Shown here one piece after another: positions 16,640 through 27,011 of a stretch of 64,000 nucleotides of DNA (the first letter of the stretch is position 1; every line of letters starts with the position of its first letter). Made by a program: the position numbers and the translations under genes. This stretch comes from an uncultured Bacteroides sp. Its GTDB lineage: Bacteria > Bacteroidota > Bacteroidia > Bacteroidales > Bacteroidaceae. The notes beneath the pieces are model-generated. The model searched no databases and was not told the DNA's origin. It saw only the letters and a program-made list of their open reading frames with translations. The stretch covers positions 2,365,946 through 2,429,945 of the forward strand of contig NZ_OY780936.1 in NCBI RefSeq assembly GCF_963675905.1. Reading direction: 5' to 3'.

Positions 16640-19102
16640 ATGGCAAAGAAAAAAACAGATAAGAGTCCGGCAATGGAGCCCGCTTCCACCAATAATTTAA
16701 CAAAAACCTTTCATAATGAGACTTTTCATTTTATTATTGGCTTAATGATGGTGATTTTTTCAGTCTATTTACTACTGGCTTTTACTTCCTTCTTTTTTAC
16801 CGGAGCAGCCGATCAAAGTATTTTGGACAATCCTAATCCAGACCAGTTATCGTCGATTAATAATCACATAAGAAATTATGCAGGTTCAAGAGGTGCTCAG
16901 ATGGCAAATTTCTTAATTAATGAATGCTTTGGAGTCTCATCTTACTTTATGCTGTTATTTCTGGCTATTGTTGGTATGAAATTGATGCGAGTACGTAATT
17001 TCCGTGTTTGGAAATGGTTTATTGGCTGTTCTCTGCTACTTATCTGGTTTTCAGTATTCTTTGGATTTGTATTCATGGACAACTATAAAGATAGCTTTAT
17101 TTACCTTGGAGGATTACATGGATACAACGTTAGCAATTGGCTGGTTTCACAAATAGGTGTCCCAGGCATATCTTTGCTTCTTTTAGCTACTGCTCTTTGC
17201 TTTCTTATTTATCTGAGCACACAGACTATTATCTATATCAGACGCGCACTTCAACTTAATTTCAGAAAGAAAAAAGAGAAAGAAGAAGCTTTAGCTGCAG
17301 AAGACGACACACTGGAATTCACCAATCCTGAGCCTAAGACTGTAAACTTCAAACTAGACCGCAGTTTTGAACAAAAAACAGTATCTAAACCTATAGAAGC
17401 TATAACTCCTGCTCCTGTTGAAGAAGCACCTGTAGAGGATTGGGTAAAATCAAACATAGTAAATGAAGAGGAAATAGAATATCCTGAGCCTATAGAAGAA
17501 AATGAGGAGGAACCCGAAGACAAAGAACCGGAATTCAAAATAGAATCTACAAAATCCAGTGATGATGAAACTTATGATGCCTCTATTTTAGGAAAGTATA
17601 ATCCTACACTCGATTTGGAAAACTACCGTCATCCGGGTCTGGACTTGATGAAAAGGTATGATAACAATGAGCCTGCCATTAACATGGAAGAACAGACTGC
17701 CAACAAAGATAAAATTATCAGCACGTTAAGAAGTTTTGGTATTGAAATAAGTTCAATTAAAGCGACTGTAGGTTCTACTGTTACTTTATACGAAATCACT
17801 CCTGAAGCCGGCGTACGTATTTCCAAAATTCGCGGGTTGGAAGATGATATCGCTCTTAGTCTTTCTGCTTTAGGTATTCGTATCATTGCGCCTATTCCGG
17901 GAAAAGGAACTATTGGTATTGAAGTTCCAAACTCCAATCCAAAGATTGTATCCATGCATTCAATCATTTCATCCAGGAAGTTCCAGGAATCCACATTCGA
18001 ACTACCTATCGCATTTGGCAAGACCATTACCAATGAGATTTTCATGGTAGATCTTTGTAAGATGCCTCACGTACTTGTGGCCGGAGCTACCGGACAGGGT
18101 AAATCTGTGGGATTAAATGCAATTATCACATCATTACTCTATAAGAAGCATCCTGCTGAACTGAAATTTGTTTTGATTGACCCTAAGAAAGTAGAATTTA
18201 GTATTTACTCAACTGTAGAGAAACATTTTCTGGCAAAGTTACCTGATGGCGAAGAAGCTATTATTACAGACTTTACCAAGGTTGTACATACGCTGAATTC
18301 TCTTTGTATTGAGATGGATACCCGCTATGACTTACTTAAAAAAGCTCACACACGTAACATTAAGGAATATAACGAGAAGTTTATTAATCGTAGACTGAAT
18401 CCGGAAAAGGGACATAAGTTTATGCCATATATTGTAGTGATTATAGATGAGTTTGGTGACTTGATTATGACTGCCGGAAAAGAAGTAGAGCTACCAATTG
18501 CACGTATTGCACAGTTGGCACGTGCCGTAGGTATTCACATGATTATTGCAACTCAACGTCCAACCACCAATATTATCACGGGAACAATTAAAGCCAACTT
18601 CCCTGCACGTGTTGCTTTCCGAGTTTCATCAATGATGGACTCACGTACCATTCTCGACCGTCCGGGAGCTAATCAGCTGATTGGTCGCGGGGACATGCTT
18701 TTCTTACAAGGAAGTGATCCGGTTCGTGTACAATGTGCATTCGTTGATACTCCTGAAGTTGAAAAAATCACGGATTATATTTCTCGTCAGCAAGGATACA
18801 CTACAGCATTCTACTTACCAGAATATGTAGGAGAAGAGAGTGAAAGTACTGTTGGAGATGTTGATATGAACCGTCTCGATCCAATGTTCGATGATGCAGC
18901 CCGATTGGTTGTTATTCACCAGCAAGGTTCTACCTCACTCATACAACGAAAATTCTCTATCGGATATAATCGTGCCGGCAGAATAATGGATCAATTGGAG
19001 AAAGCTGGAATTGTTGGTCCGTCAGAAGGAAGTAAAGCCCGCCAGGTTATGTGTATAGACGAAACTGATTTGGAAATGCGATTGGGTAATCTGAGACAAT
19101 AA
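16640..19102 (+). CDS. ftsK: DNA translocase FtsK/SpoIIIE
   Basis: The 820-residue protein pumps chromosomal DNA at the septum during division. Four N-terminal membrane segments (residues ~30-200) anchor it. An acidic, Glu/Pro-rich linker (~215-320) follows, then the alpha/beta motor with Walker A GATGQGKS (residues 482-489), Walker B VVIIDEFGDL and the RP motif IATQRPTTNIITG. The C-terminal winged-helix gamma domain (last ~65 residues, QRKFSIGYNRAGRIMD) reads KOPS-like polarity sequences in other FtsK proteins. ATG 16640 (MAKKK) is chosen because an upstream TTG overlaps the promoter. The LolA-like gene follows 37 bp later, as in other Bacteroidales. Confidence 0.93.
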   Translation: MAKKKTDKSPAMEPASTNNLTKTFHNETFHFIIGLMMVIFSVYLLLAFTSFFFTGAADQSILDNPNPDQLSSINNHIRNYAGSRGAQMANFLINECFGVSSYFMLLFLAIVGMKLMRVRNFRVWKWFIGCSLLLIWFSVFFGFVFMDNYKDSFIYLGGLHGYNVSNWLVSQIGVPGISLLLLATALCFLIYLSTQTIIYIRRALQLNFRKKKEKEEALAAEDDTLEFTNPEPKTVNFKLDRSFEQKTVSKPIEAITPAPVEEAPVEDWVKSNIVNEEEIEYPEPIEENEEEPEDKEPEFKIESTKSSDDETYDASILGKYNPTLDLENYRHPGLDLMKRYDNNEPAINMEEQTANKDKIISTLRSFGIEISSIKATVGSTVTLYEITPEAGVRISKIRGLEDDIALSLSALGIRIIAPIPGKGTIGIEVPNSNPKIVSMHSIISSRKFQESTFELPIAFGKTITNEIFMVDLCKMPHVLVAGATGQGKSVGLNAIITSLLYKKHPAELKFVLIDPKKVEFSIYSTVEKHFLAKLPDGEEAIITDFTKVVHTLNSLCIEMDTRYDLLKKAHTRNIKEYNEKFINRRLNPEKGHKFMPYIVVIIDEFGDLIMTAGKEVELPIARIAQLARAVGIHMIIATQRPTTNIITGTIKANFPARVAFRVSSMMDSRTILDRPGANQLIGRGDMLFLQGSDPVRVQCAFVDTPEVEKITDYISRQQGYTTAFYLPEYVGEESESTVGDVDMNRLDPMFDDAARLVVIHQQGSTSLIQRKFSIGYNRAGRIMDQLEKAGIVGPSEGSKARQVMCIDETDLEMRLGNLRQ

Positions 19103-19139
19103 TCTTTATTTAGCATAAAAATAACCAAAGAATAAAACA

Positions 19140-19751
19140 ATGAAAAAGTATATCATTACATTGCTTATTAGTGCTTTGATCTTGCCTTGCTTTGCGCAAA
19201 AAGATGCACAAGCTAAAAAGATTCTGGATCAAACATCTGCTGCTTTTGCCAAAGCAGGAGGTATAAAAGCTACTTTCAGAATTAAATCCGGAGGTAATCA
19301 AATAAATGGTGTACTGCAGCTAAAAAATAAAAAGTTCTTTTTAGACACAAATGATGCAACAACCTGGTTTGATGGAAAAACTCAATGGAGCTATCTAAAG
19401 CATAGTGAAGAAGTAAACATCAGCTTACCTACTGAAGATGAGTTGCAAAGCATGAATCCTTATGCCTTACTTAATATTTATAAAAATGGATATAATTATA
19501 AATTAAATGGCGTAGTAGGGAACAATTACAAAATTACTCTGACTCCGGAAAATAAGAAAAAAGCATTTTCACGTATTGTCCTGTTAATCTCAAAAAGTAA
19601 TTATCAACCTCAGCATATTACTTTAGAACAGCCTAACAACAATAGTGTGATTACTATTACAAGCTATAAAACGAAACAATCATATTCTGACTCTTTGTTT
19701 CAGTTTAATAAAAAGAAATATCCAAATGCAGAAATTATTGACTTAAGATAA
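19140..19751 (+). CDS. LolA-like outer-membrane lipoprotein chaperone
   Basis: The 203-residue protein has a Sec signal peptide (cleavage near CFAQ) and the LolA-type beta-barrel pattern: ILDQTSAAFAKAGGIKATF, then GVLQLKNKKFFLDTND and TTWFDGKTQWSYL. LolA carries lipoproteins across the periplasm to the outer membrane. The ftsK-lolA-trxB order is common in this phylum; trxB starts 7 bp downstream, so the genes are probably cotranscribed. Confidence 0.8.
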   Translation: MKKYIITLLISALILPCFAQKDAQAKKILDQTSAAFAKAGGIKATFRIKSGGNQINGVLQLKNKKFFLDTNDATTWFDGKTQWSYLKHSEEVNISLPTEDELQSMNPYALLNIYKNGYNYKLNGVVGNNYKITLTPENKKKAFSRIVLLISKSNYQPQHITLEQPNNNSVITITSYKTKQSYSDSLFQFNKKKYPNAEIIDLR

Positions 19752-19758
19752 AACAAGT

Positions 19759-20706
19759 ATGGAAAATATAGAAAAAACAAGATGCCTGATTATCGGTTCA
19801 GGACCGGCAGGATATACAGCTGCAATTTATGCTGGAAGATCAAACTTATCTCCTATCCTATATGAAGGATTACAACCTGGAGGACAGTTAACAACCACAA
19901 CTGAAGTTGAAAACTTCCCTGGTTATCCGGATGGAGTAGATGGCAGTCAGCTTATGGATGACTTAAAAAGACAAGCTGCTCGTTTCGGTGCCGACATCAG
20001 AAGTGGGCTGGCTACTGCTGCCGACCTCAGCAAAGCTCCTTACAAGATTACAATTGAAGGTGAAAAAGTTATCGAAGCAGATACCATAATTATTGCTACC
20101 GGTGCTACAGCTAAATACCTGGGACTGGAAGATGAAAAGAAATATGCCGGAATGGGTGTTAGCGCATGTGCTACATGTGACGGATTCTTTTACCGAAAAA
20201 AAGTAGTTGCAGTAGTAGGCGGTGGCGATACAGCCTGCGAGGAAGCTATTTATTTAGCTGGATTGGCAAAGAAAGTATACCTGATAGTTCGTAAGCCATT
20301 CCTTAGAGCATCTAAAATTATGCAGGAACGTGTATTAAATCACGAGAAAATAGACGTTCTGTTCGAACATAACACTTTAGGTCTCTTCGGAGAAAACGGA
20401 GTAGAAGGTGCACATGTTGTAAAACACATGGGAGAAGCTGACGAAGAACGTTATGACATAGCCATCGACGGTTTCTTTTTAGCAATAGGCCACAAGCCAA
20501 ACTCTGAAATATTCGCTCCTTATCTTGATACTGATCCTGTTGGATACATTATTACAGAAGGCGATACTCCGCGTACTAAAGTTCCAGGAGTATTCGCAGC
20601 CGGCGATGTAGCCGATCCTGTTTACCGACAAGCTACAACAGCCGCCGGAAGCGGATGTAAAGCTGCGATTGAAGCAGAGCGTTATTTAGCTGAGCACAAA
20701 TTATAA
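19759..20706 (+). CDS. trxB: Thioredoxin-disulfide reductase
   Basis: The 315-residue flavoenzyme reduces thioredoxin with NADPH. It shows the FAD-binding GSGPAGYTAAIYAGR near the N-terminus, the redox-active CATC (C137 and C140), the NADPH-binding VVGGGDTACEEA, and the C-terminal FAD motif GVFAAGDVADPVYRQ. Length and order of motifs are standard for low-molecular-weight TrxB. It ends an operon closed by an intrinsic terminator 80 bp downstream. Confidence 0.95.
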   Translation: MENIEKTRCLIIGSGPAGYTAAIYAGRSNLSPILYEGLQPGGQLTTTTEVENFPGYPDGVDGSQLMDDLKRQAARFGADIRSGLATAADLSKAPYKITIEGEKVIEADTIIIATGATAKYLGLEDEKKYAGMGVSACATCDGFFYRKKVVAVVGGGDTACEEAIYLAGLAKKVYLIVRKPFLRASKIMQERVLNHEKIDVLFEHNTLGLFGENGVEGAHVVKHMGEADEERYDIAIDGFFLAIGHKPNSEIFAPYLDTDPVGYIITEGDTPRTKVPGVFAAGDVADPVYRQATTAAGSGCKAAIEAERYLAEHKL

Positions 20707-20787
20707 TATATCACAATTTGATTAATAAACAATTATTCATTAATAGCTATTGATCAAACTAACTATTATAATGTAATACTTTAAGAT

Positions 20788-20822
20788 TTCCCTGATAAAG
20801 TTTTTAGATTTTTATCGGGGAA
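20788..20822 (+). terminator. Intrinsic terminator after trxB
   Basis: A 12-bp stem with one G-T wobble (TTCCCTGATAAA with TTTATCGGGGAA), an 11-nt loop and a following T-rich run end the ftsK-lolA-trxB transcript. The remaining ~100 bp up to the next gene show nothing else clear. Confidence 0.75.
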
Positions 20823-20924
20823 TTTTATTTTTATGACAATAAAATTACTTACTTTGTGATTTTTAATATTTATGAAGCGACTAACTGAATAAAAATATAT
20901 TTAAACTTCCAATTTATATAAATT

Positions 20925-23756
20925 ATGAGATCTCTATTTAAAAATTTATTCACGGCATCTCTATTACTTTGTGCAAGTACAACTTTTGCGCAACAGCAAA
21001 TGCCACCAATACCTATCGATAAAAATGTAAGAATAGGTAAGTTAGAAAACGGATTAACTTATTATATCCGTAAAAACACAACAAATGAAAAAAGAGCTGA
21101 TTTCTACATAGCACAGAAAGTTGGCTCTATTCTTGAAGAACCACAACAAAGAGGTTTAGCACACTTCCTGGAGCACATGGCTTTCAATGGTTCAAAGAAT
21201 TTTCCAGGAACAGATAAAGGCTTAGGCATTGTTCCATGGTGTGAAAGTGTAGGTATAAAATTCGGAGCTAATCTTAATGCTTATACAAGTATTGATCAAA
21301 CCGTATATAATATTTCCAATGCTCCTGTTACTCGCGAAGGAATATTAGATTCATGTTTGCTTATTTTACACGATTGGTCAAATGACTTGTTATTAACAGA
21401 CAAAGAAATTGATAAAGAACGTGGCGTTATCCACGAAGAATGGCGTTCACGAATGAGTGCCATGCAACGTTTACAGGAAAAAGCACTGCCTATAATGTAC
21501 GCAGGTACTAAATACGCAGACTGCATGCCTATTGGAACAATGGATGTAGTTGATAATTTTAAATATCAAATACTCCGTGATTATTACGAAAAATGGTACC
21601 GCCCGGATTTGCAAGGTTTAGTTATTGTAGGAGATATTGATGTAGATGCTGTTGAAGCTAAAATCAAGAAAATATTCAGCGATATTCCTAAACCGGTAAA
21701 TCCAGCATTGCGTACTTACTTCCCGGTTAATGACAATAAAGAACCTATTGTTGTAATTGAGAAAGACAAAGAGCAAACCAATATGCAGATTTTGCTTTTC
21801 AACAAACACGATGTATATCCTGATTCTTTAAAGAACAATATGCAATACCTGTTTTTTGATTACGCAAAAAATATGATTGGTAATATGTTGAATGCCCGTT
21901 TAAACGAGCTTACTCAATCTGCAACCCCTCCATTTGTTTATGGATACACATACGATGGCAGCTTCTTTGTTTCAAAAACAAAAGATGCTTTTACAGGTGT
22001 TGCAGTATGCAAAGAAGATGGAGTTGAGAATGCATTAAGCACCCTTCTTCGCGAAATAGAACGTGCTCATCGTTTTGGCTTCACTGAATCAGAATATGTA
22101 CGCGCACGTGCTGAATATCTTAGAAATCTTGAATCAGAATATAACGAACGTGATAAAAAGAAGAACGAAGACTATATAAATAGCTACGTTAACAATTTCA
22201 CAGATAACGAACCTATTCCAAGCATTGATGACAATTTTGCTCTTATGAACAAAATAGCTCCAAATTTGCCGGTAGCCATGATTAATGAGGTTATGAAATC
22301 ATTCGTTTCTGACACCAACCAGGTTGTAGCAATCTTTGGTCCTGATAAAGAAGGATTAGTATATCCTGCTAAAGATAAAATTCTATCTATTCTTAAAAAC
22401 GTAAAAGCAGAAAATATTACTGCATACGTAGATAAAGTATCTAACGAGCCACTTATTCCGGTAGCTCCAAAAGCTGGTAAGATTATTTCTACAAAAGAAA
22501 ATACTAACTTTGGTACAACTACACTTACATTATCAAATGGTGTGAAGGTTATCGTTAAGAAGACAGATTTCAAAGCTGATGAAATTCAGATGAAAGGTGT
22601 TAGTTTAGGTGGTAATTCATTAATGCCAAACTCTGAGATTATTAATATCAAATCACTTAATGATGTAGTTGAGTTAGGAGGACTAGGAAATTTCAGTGCA
22701 GTTAACCTACAGAAAGTTTTAGCAGGTAAAAAAGCTTCAGTAAGCTCTTCTGTTGGAACAAATACAGAAGGTGTTAACGGTAGCTGTTCTCCTAAAGATC
22801 TGGAAACTATGTTACAGCTTACTTATCTTACATTTACTGCTCCAAGAATGGATGCTGATGCATTTGCTTCTTACAAAACCCGTATGAAAGCCTCTTTACA
22901 GAACAGTGAAGCAAACCCAATGGTAGCTTTCAGTGATTCTGTTACATACGGTATGTACGGTAACCACCCAAGAACAATACGTATTAAGGCTGATATGATT
23001 GATAAAATTGATTATCAGAAATGTATGGACTTATACAAAGACCGCTTTAAAGATGCAAGCGATTTCACCTTTATTCTAGTTGGTAACGTAGATCTTGAAA
23101 AAGCGAAACCATTAATAGAACAATATCTTGGTTCACTCCCATCTATAAACAGAAAAGAGACATTCAAAGATACAAAGATGTATACGCGTAAAGGTCAATA
23201 CAAAAATGAATTCAAGAAGATACAGCAAACTGCTAAAGCTTCTGTATTTACATTCTATAATGGAAGCTGCAAATACACATCTCAGAATGATATCATGATG
23301 AGTATGCTCAGTCAGATTCTTGACATTGTTTATACTGAAAAGATCCGCGAACAAGAAGGTGGTACTTATGGTGTTAGTGTATATGGAAATACTGCTAAAT
23401 ACCCTAAAGAAGAAAGTTCTCTTCAAATTGTATTCCAAACAGATCCAGCTAAAAAGGATAAACTGATTAAGATTGTCTTTGAAGAAACAGACAACATTGC
23501 AAAAGTTGGCCCATCAGAAACCAATCTGGCTAAAGTGAAAGAATATATGTTGAAAAAATACAAAGAGAACATAAAAGAAAATAGCTATTGGGCAGGTTGT
23601 ATTGATGAATATCTTTACACCGGATTAGACATGGACGCTAATTATGAAGCTATTGTTAACAAAATAACAATAAGTGATCTTCAGAAATTTGCAAAGAGTA
23701 TGTTCAGCCAAAAAAATCAGGTTGAAGTAACAATGACTTCTCCTGAAGCTAAATAA
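20925..23756 (+). CDS. M16 family zinc metallopeptidase
   Basis: The 943-residue exported protein (signal peptide ending TTFAQ) is a pitrilysin/insulinase-type peptidase made of two homologous halves. The active N-terminal half carries the inverted zinc motif HFLEH (residues 80-84) in GLAHFLEHMAFNGSKNFPG and the downstream ligand region KEIDKERGVIHEEW. The C-terminal half lacks a zinc motif, as usual, and holds the R/Y-type substrate loop (REQEGGTYGVSV). It probably degrades peptides in the periplasm. It is monocistronic, with terminators before and after. Confidence 0.9.
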   Translation: MRSLFKNLFTASLLLCASTTFAQQQMPPIPIDKNVRIGKLENGLTYYIRKNTTNEKRADFYIAQKVGSILEEPQQRGLAHFLEHMAFNGSKNFPGTDKGLGIVPWCESVGIKFGANLNAYTSIDQTVYNISNAPVTREGILDSCLLILHDWSNDLLLTDKEIDKERGVIHEEWRSRMSAMQRLQEKALPIMYAGTKYADCMPIGTMDVVDNFKYQILRDYYEKWYRPDLQGLVIVGDIDVDAVEAKIKKIFSDIPKPVNPALRTYFPVNDNKEPIVVIEKDKEQTNMQILLFNKHDVYPDSLKNNMQYLFFDYAKNMIGNMLNARLNELTQSATPPFVYGYTYDGSFFVSKTKDAFTGVAVCKEDGVENALSTLLREIERAHRFGFTESEYVRARAEYLRNLESEYNERDKKKNEDYINSYVNNFTDNEPIPSIDDNFALMNKIAPNLPVAMINEVMKSFVSDTNQVVAIFGPDKEGLVYPAKDKILSILKNVKAENITAYVDKVSNEPLIPVAPKAGKIISTKENTNFGTTTLTLSNGVKVIVKKTDFKADEIQMKGVSLGGNSLMPNSEIINIKSLNDVVELGGLGNFSAVNLQKVLAGKKASVSSSVGTNTEGVNGSCSPKDLETMLQLTYLTFTAPRMDADAFASYKTRMKASLQNSEANPMVAFSDSVTYGMYGNHPRTIRIKADMIDKIDYQKCMDLYKDRFKDASDFTFILVGNVDLEKAKPLIEQYLGSLPSINRKETFKDTKMYTRKGQYKNEFKKIQQTAKASVFTFYNGSCKYTSQNDIMMSMLSQILDIVYTEKIREQEGGTYGVSVYGNTAKYPKEESSLQIVFQTDPAKKDKLIKIVFEETDNIAKVGPSETNLAKVKEYMLKKYKENIKENSYWAGCIDEYLYTGLDMDANYEAIVNKITISDLQKFAKSMFSQKNQVEVTMTSPEAK

Positions 23757-23770
23757 TAAAACAACAGAAA

Positions 23771-23805
23771 GTAAGAAAAGACCTTTATAGAAGGTTTTTT
23801 CTTAC
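23771..23805 (+). terminator. Intrinsic terminator after M16 gene
   Basis: A 15-bp stem with a single G-T wobble (GTAAGAAAAGACCTT at 23771-23785 with 23791-23805), a 5-nt loop and internal T-run lies 15 bp after the stop codon. Confidence 0.7.
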
Positions 23806-23836
23806 TTTTATCTTAAGTTCAAATACATATCTGTTT

Positions 23837-25318
23837 ATGCTTTTAAAAGAATTACGAAAACACACTAAATTAGCCGCCAAACGGCATCCCATGTTCGAAA
23901 AGAATAAATTCGGGAAATTCTATATCTACTTTATGATGCTATTCTGGGCCGGATATTTTATTTTCTTTGGTATTGTCTTCGGACTTGGTTTTGCAGATAT
24001 ATTTCCAACCATGGAGCCATATCATATAATGAATAAAGGGTTATTCATTATCCTTGCTATCGACTTTCTTTTTCGCTTCGCTTTTCAAAAAACTCCTACT
24101 CAGGAAATAAAACCTTATCTATTATTACCGATAAAGAAGAACAAGCTACTCAATATTCTTCTTTTAAAATCGGCAACAAACTCATACAATGCCTTCTGGT
24201 TATTTATGATTGTTCCTTTTGCATTCATTACTGTTACTAAATATTTTGGAATAACGGGAGTCATTACCTATAGTCTGGGATTTTATCTATTAATGATTCT
24301 CAATAATTACTGGTACCAAATGTGCCGCACTTTAATCAATGAAAAAACTTATTTCGTAATTATACCTATCGTATTTTACGGGCTTCTTTTAACGCTAGAA
24401 CTTACCTTAGGCAATCCGGTGAGCAAATTCACTATGGAGGTAGGTGAATTATTTATCAAAGGAAATCTGCTTAGTTTCCTTGGTGTACTAATTATTTCAG
24501 CTGGTTTGGGTTGGATAAACCGCACTATCATGACCAGAAATCTGTATGCCGAACTTGCCAAAACAAATGACACTAAAATAAAACATGTTTCAGAATATAA
24601 ATTTCTGGAGCAATACGGTGAAGTTGGAGAATACTTGCGCTTAGAGCTTAAGCTATTATTCAGAAATAAAAGGAGTAAATCCATGTTCCGAATGGGATGT
24701 TTCCTTATTATTATGCTTACAGCAATGCTCTTCACACCATCCTATGAAGGTCCGATTGGCAAAAGTTTTGTAGGGATCTACAATTTTGCCATCTTAGGAA
24801 TCCTGATGCTCACACAAATAATGAGTTTCGAAGGCAACTACCTTGATGGACTAATGAGTCGCAAAGAGTCTATCTATAATCTGCTTAGAGCCAAATACTA
24901 TTTTTACAGTTTTGCTGTGATAGTTCCCTTTATTCTAATGATTCCTGTGATAATAATGGGGAAAATAACACTATTAATGGCTATATCTTACAGTTTCTTT
25001 ACTACCGGATTTATCTATTTCATTATCCTTCAATTAGCTGTTTACAACAATAAAACAACGCCATTGAACGAAAGTCTGGTAGGCAGGCAATCTACCGGAA
25101 CCGGTTTTCAGAGTCTTATCAGTTTAATGTCCTTTGGTGTCCCTATGCTGGTTATCAATTTGCTCAGGATAGCCTTCGGAGAAATAATAAGTCAGCTAGT
25201 ACTTCTGGCTATTGGTCTTGCTCTGACATTTACTTCAAATTATTGGATCATGAATATCTATAAACGCTTCATGAAAAGAAGATATAAAAATATGGAAGGA
25301 TTCAGAGATACCAAATAA
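23837..25318 (+). CDS. DUF5687 membrane protein, ABC permease-like
   Basis: The 493-residue protein has about ten to twelve predicted hydrophobic segments and a basic N-terminus (LRKHTKLAAKRHP). The pattern, with LEQYGEVGEYLRLELKLLFRNKRSKSMF mid-protein, is that of the DUF5687 family of Bacteroidetes, which regularly precedes an ABC ATPase gene. The ATPase gene follows at once (its ATG is 44 bp after this stop). It is therefore probably the membrane part of an ABC transporter; substrate unknown. Confidence 0.75.
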   Translation: MLLKELRKHTKLAAKRHPMFEKNKFGKFYIYFMMLFWAGYFIFFGIVFGLGFADIFPTMEPYHIMNKGLFIILAIDFLFRFAFQKTPTQEIKPYLLLPIKKNKLLNILLLKSATNSYNAFWLFMIVPFAFITVTKYFGITGVITYSLGFYLLMILNNYWYQMCRTLINEKTYFVIIPIVFYGLLLTLELTLGNPVSKFTMEVGELFIKGNLLSFLGVLIISAGLGWINRTIMTRNLYAELAKTNDTKIKHVSEYKFLEQYGEVGEYLRLELKLLFRNKRSKSMFRMGCFLIIMLTAMLFTPSYEGPIGKSFVGIYNFAILGILMLTQIMSFEGNYLDGLMSRKESIYNLLRAKYYFYSFAVIVPFILMIPVIIMGKITLLMAISYSFFTTGFIYFIILQLAVYNNKTTPLNESLVGRQSTGTGFQSLISLMSFGVPMLVINLLRIAFGEIISQLVLLAIGLALTFTSNYWIMNIYKRFMKRRYKNMEGFRDTK

Positions 25319-25362
25319 AAGTGTTTCATTTTTCACCTTATCATTTAAATTCAAATAAAACC

Positions 25363-26070
25363 ATGGCAACAATAAAAATCAATAATTTACAAAAAGACTT
25401 CGGCGAAAAAAGAGCTGTAGATATAGATAATTACGTAATAAACAACGGAGACATATTGGGTTTGGTAGGAAACAACGGAGCTGGTAAGACTACATTTTTC
25501 CGCCTAATCCTGGATTTGTTGCAAGCCAGTAATGGGGCTGCCTTTATCAATGACATTGATTCCAGTAAAAGTGAAGAGTGGAAAAACATAACAGGTGCAT
25601 TTATTGACGAAGGTTTCCTCATTGATTACCTCACTCCGGAAGAGTATTTCTACTTTATCGGGAAAATGTATGGACTAAAGAAAGAAGAAGTTGATAGCCG
25701 TTTAACAACATTCGAACGTTTTATGAATGGAGAAGTTATAGGACAAAAGAAATTTATCCGCAATTTCTCTGCCGGAAACAAACAGAAGATTGGTATTATC
25801 TCGGCCATGATTCACAATCCGGAGCTTCTTATACTCGATGAACCATTCAACTTCCTTGATCCAAGTTCACAGTCCATTATAAAACACATTCTTAAAGATT
25901 ATAGCCAACAGACCGGTGCTACAATTCTGATTTCCAGTCATAACCTGAACCATACTACAGATATCTGCCCACGCATTGCTTTGCTAGAAGATGGTAAGAT
26001 TATCAGAGACATAGACAACGTAGATAATTCCGCTGAAAAAGAGTTGGAAGCTTACTTCAACGTTGAATAG
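25363..26070 (+). CDS. ABC transporter ATP-binding protein, partner of DUF5687
   Basis: The 235-residue ATPase has Walker A GNNGAGKTT (residues ~35-43), a signature-like NFSAGNKQKIGI and Walker B LLILDEPFNFLDP, followed by ISSHNLNHTTDIC (H-loop). ATG 25363 (MATIKINNL) is chosen over the upstream in-frame GTG at 25321, because the fold begins there and the extra 14 residues are not typical. It is coupled to the DUF5687 gene. Confidence 0.85.
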   Translation: MATIKINNLQKDFGEKRAVDIDNYVINNGDILGLVGNNGAGKTTFFRLILDLLQASNGAAFINDIDSSKSEEWKNITGAFIDEGFLIDYLTPEEYFYFIGKMYGLKKEEVDSRLTTFERFMNGEVIGQKKFIRNFSAGNKQKIGIISAMIHNPELLILDEPFNFLDPSSQSIIKHILKDYSQQTGATILISSHNLNHTTDICPRIALLEDGKIIRDIDNVDNSAEKELEAYFNVE

Positions 26071-26107
26071 ATTTTCAACAATATATTAATACTATACAAA
26101 ATCTTTT

Positions 26108-26992
26108 ATGAAAAAACTATTTATTATTTCGTGCATCTTGCTATTTTCAATATCTGCCGGCGCACAATCTCTTTTGTGGAAAGTATCGGGCAATGGATTA
26201 AAGACTCCATCCTATATATTCGGGACTCACCATCTGGCTCCGTTGTCTATCCTCGATAAAGTTAGTGGCTTTAAAGAAGCTTTTGATGCAAGCAAACAAG
26301 TGGTAGGTGAACTGAATATGAAAGATGCACAATCTCCCGAAGGAATGAAAAAAATGCAGGATAAAATGTTCATTACTAATGATACTACTGCACAAATTCT
26401 TTTCAGTGATACTGAACAGGCTACTATTAATTCGTTTTTAAAAGCAAACATGGGATTTGATCTTAATCAGGTGCCCAAAATAAGACCTGCATTTATTAGT
26501 ATGATGGTAGCAATGACTATTGCAGCCAAAGCCCTTTCTTTCAATCCTAAAGAACAGCTCGACGGATATTTTCAAACTAAGGGAGAAGAAAGCGGAAAAA
26601 AGATTGCAGCACTTGAAACTTTAGAATTTCAAAGAGACCTTCTGTATGACTCACAGTCTCTTCAACGCCAGGCACGTTTACTTGTATGTTCATTAAACGA
26701 TACAGCCAAAATTGTAAGAGATACCAAAGAACTAACAGAAGCTTATAACAATTTCAATATAGACAAGATGAAAAAGCTGTCTGAGGAAAAACAAGGAAAC
26801 AGTTGTGACCCTATACCAGGGGAAATGGAATCAATGATAGATAACAGAAATAAAGACTGGGCAGCGAAACTACCTGCTATTATGAAAGAAACTCCTTCTT
26901 TTATCGCTGTTGGTGCCTTACATCTTCCGGGAGAAAACGGTTTGATTACTTTACTCAGAAAGCAAGGATTCAAGGTTGAGCCTGTGAAATAA
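26108..26992 (+). CDS. TraB/GumN family protein
   Basis: The 294-residue protein has a signal peptide (cleavage near SAGAQ) and the two signatures of the TraB/GumN (EreA/ChaN-like) family: YIFGTHHLAP near the N-terminus and FIAVGALHLPGENGLITLLRKQGF near the C-terminus. Family members bind metal and some are peptidases, but the role in Bacteroides is unknown. It follows the ABC ATPase gene by 37 bp and may be cotranscribed. A structured non-coding stretch lies downstream. Confidence 0.85.
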   Translation: MKKLFIISCILLFSISAGAQSLLWKVSGNGLKTPSYIFGTHHLAPLSILDKVSGFKEAFDASKQVVGELNMKDAQSPEGMKKMQDKMFITNDTTAQILFSDTEQATINSFLKANMGFDLNQVPKIRPAFISMMVAMTIAAKALSFNPKEQLDGYFQTKGEESGKKIAALETLEFQRDLLYDSQSLQRQARLLVCSLNDTAKIVRDTKELTEAYNNFNIDKMKKLSEEKQGNSCDPIPGEMESMIDNRNKDWAAKLPAIMKETPSFIAVGALHLPGENGLITLLRKQGFKVEPVK

Positions 26993-27011
26993 CACTCCAA
27001 ACAAGAAAATT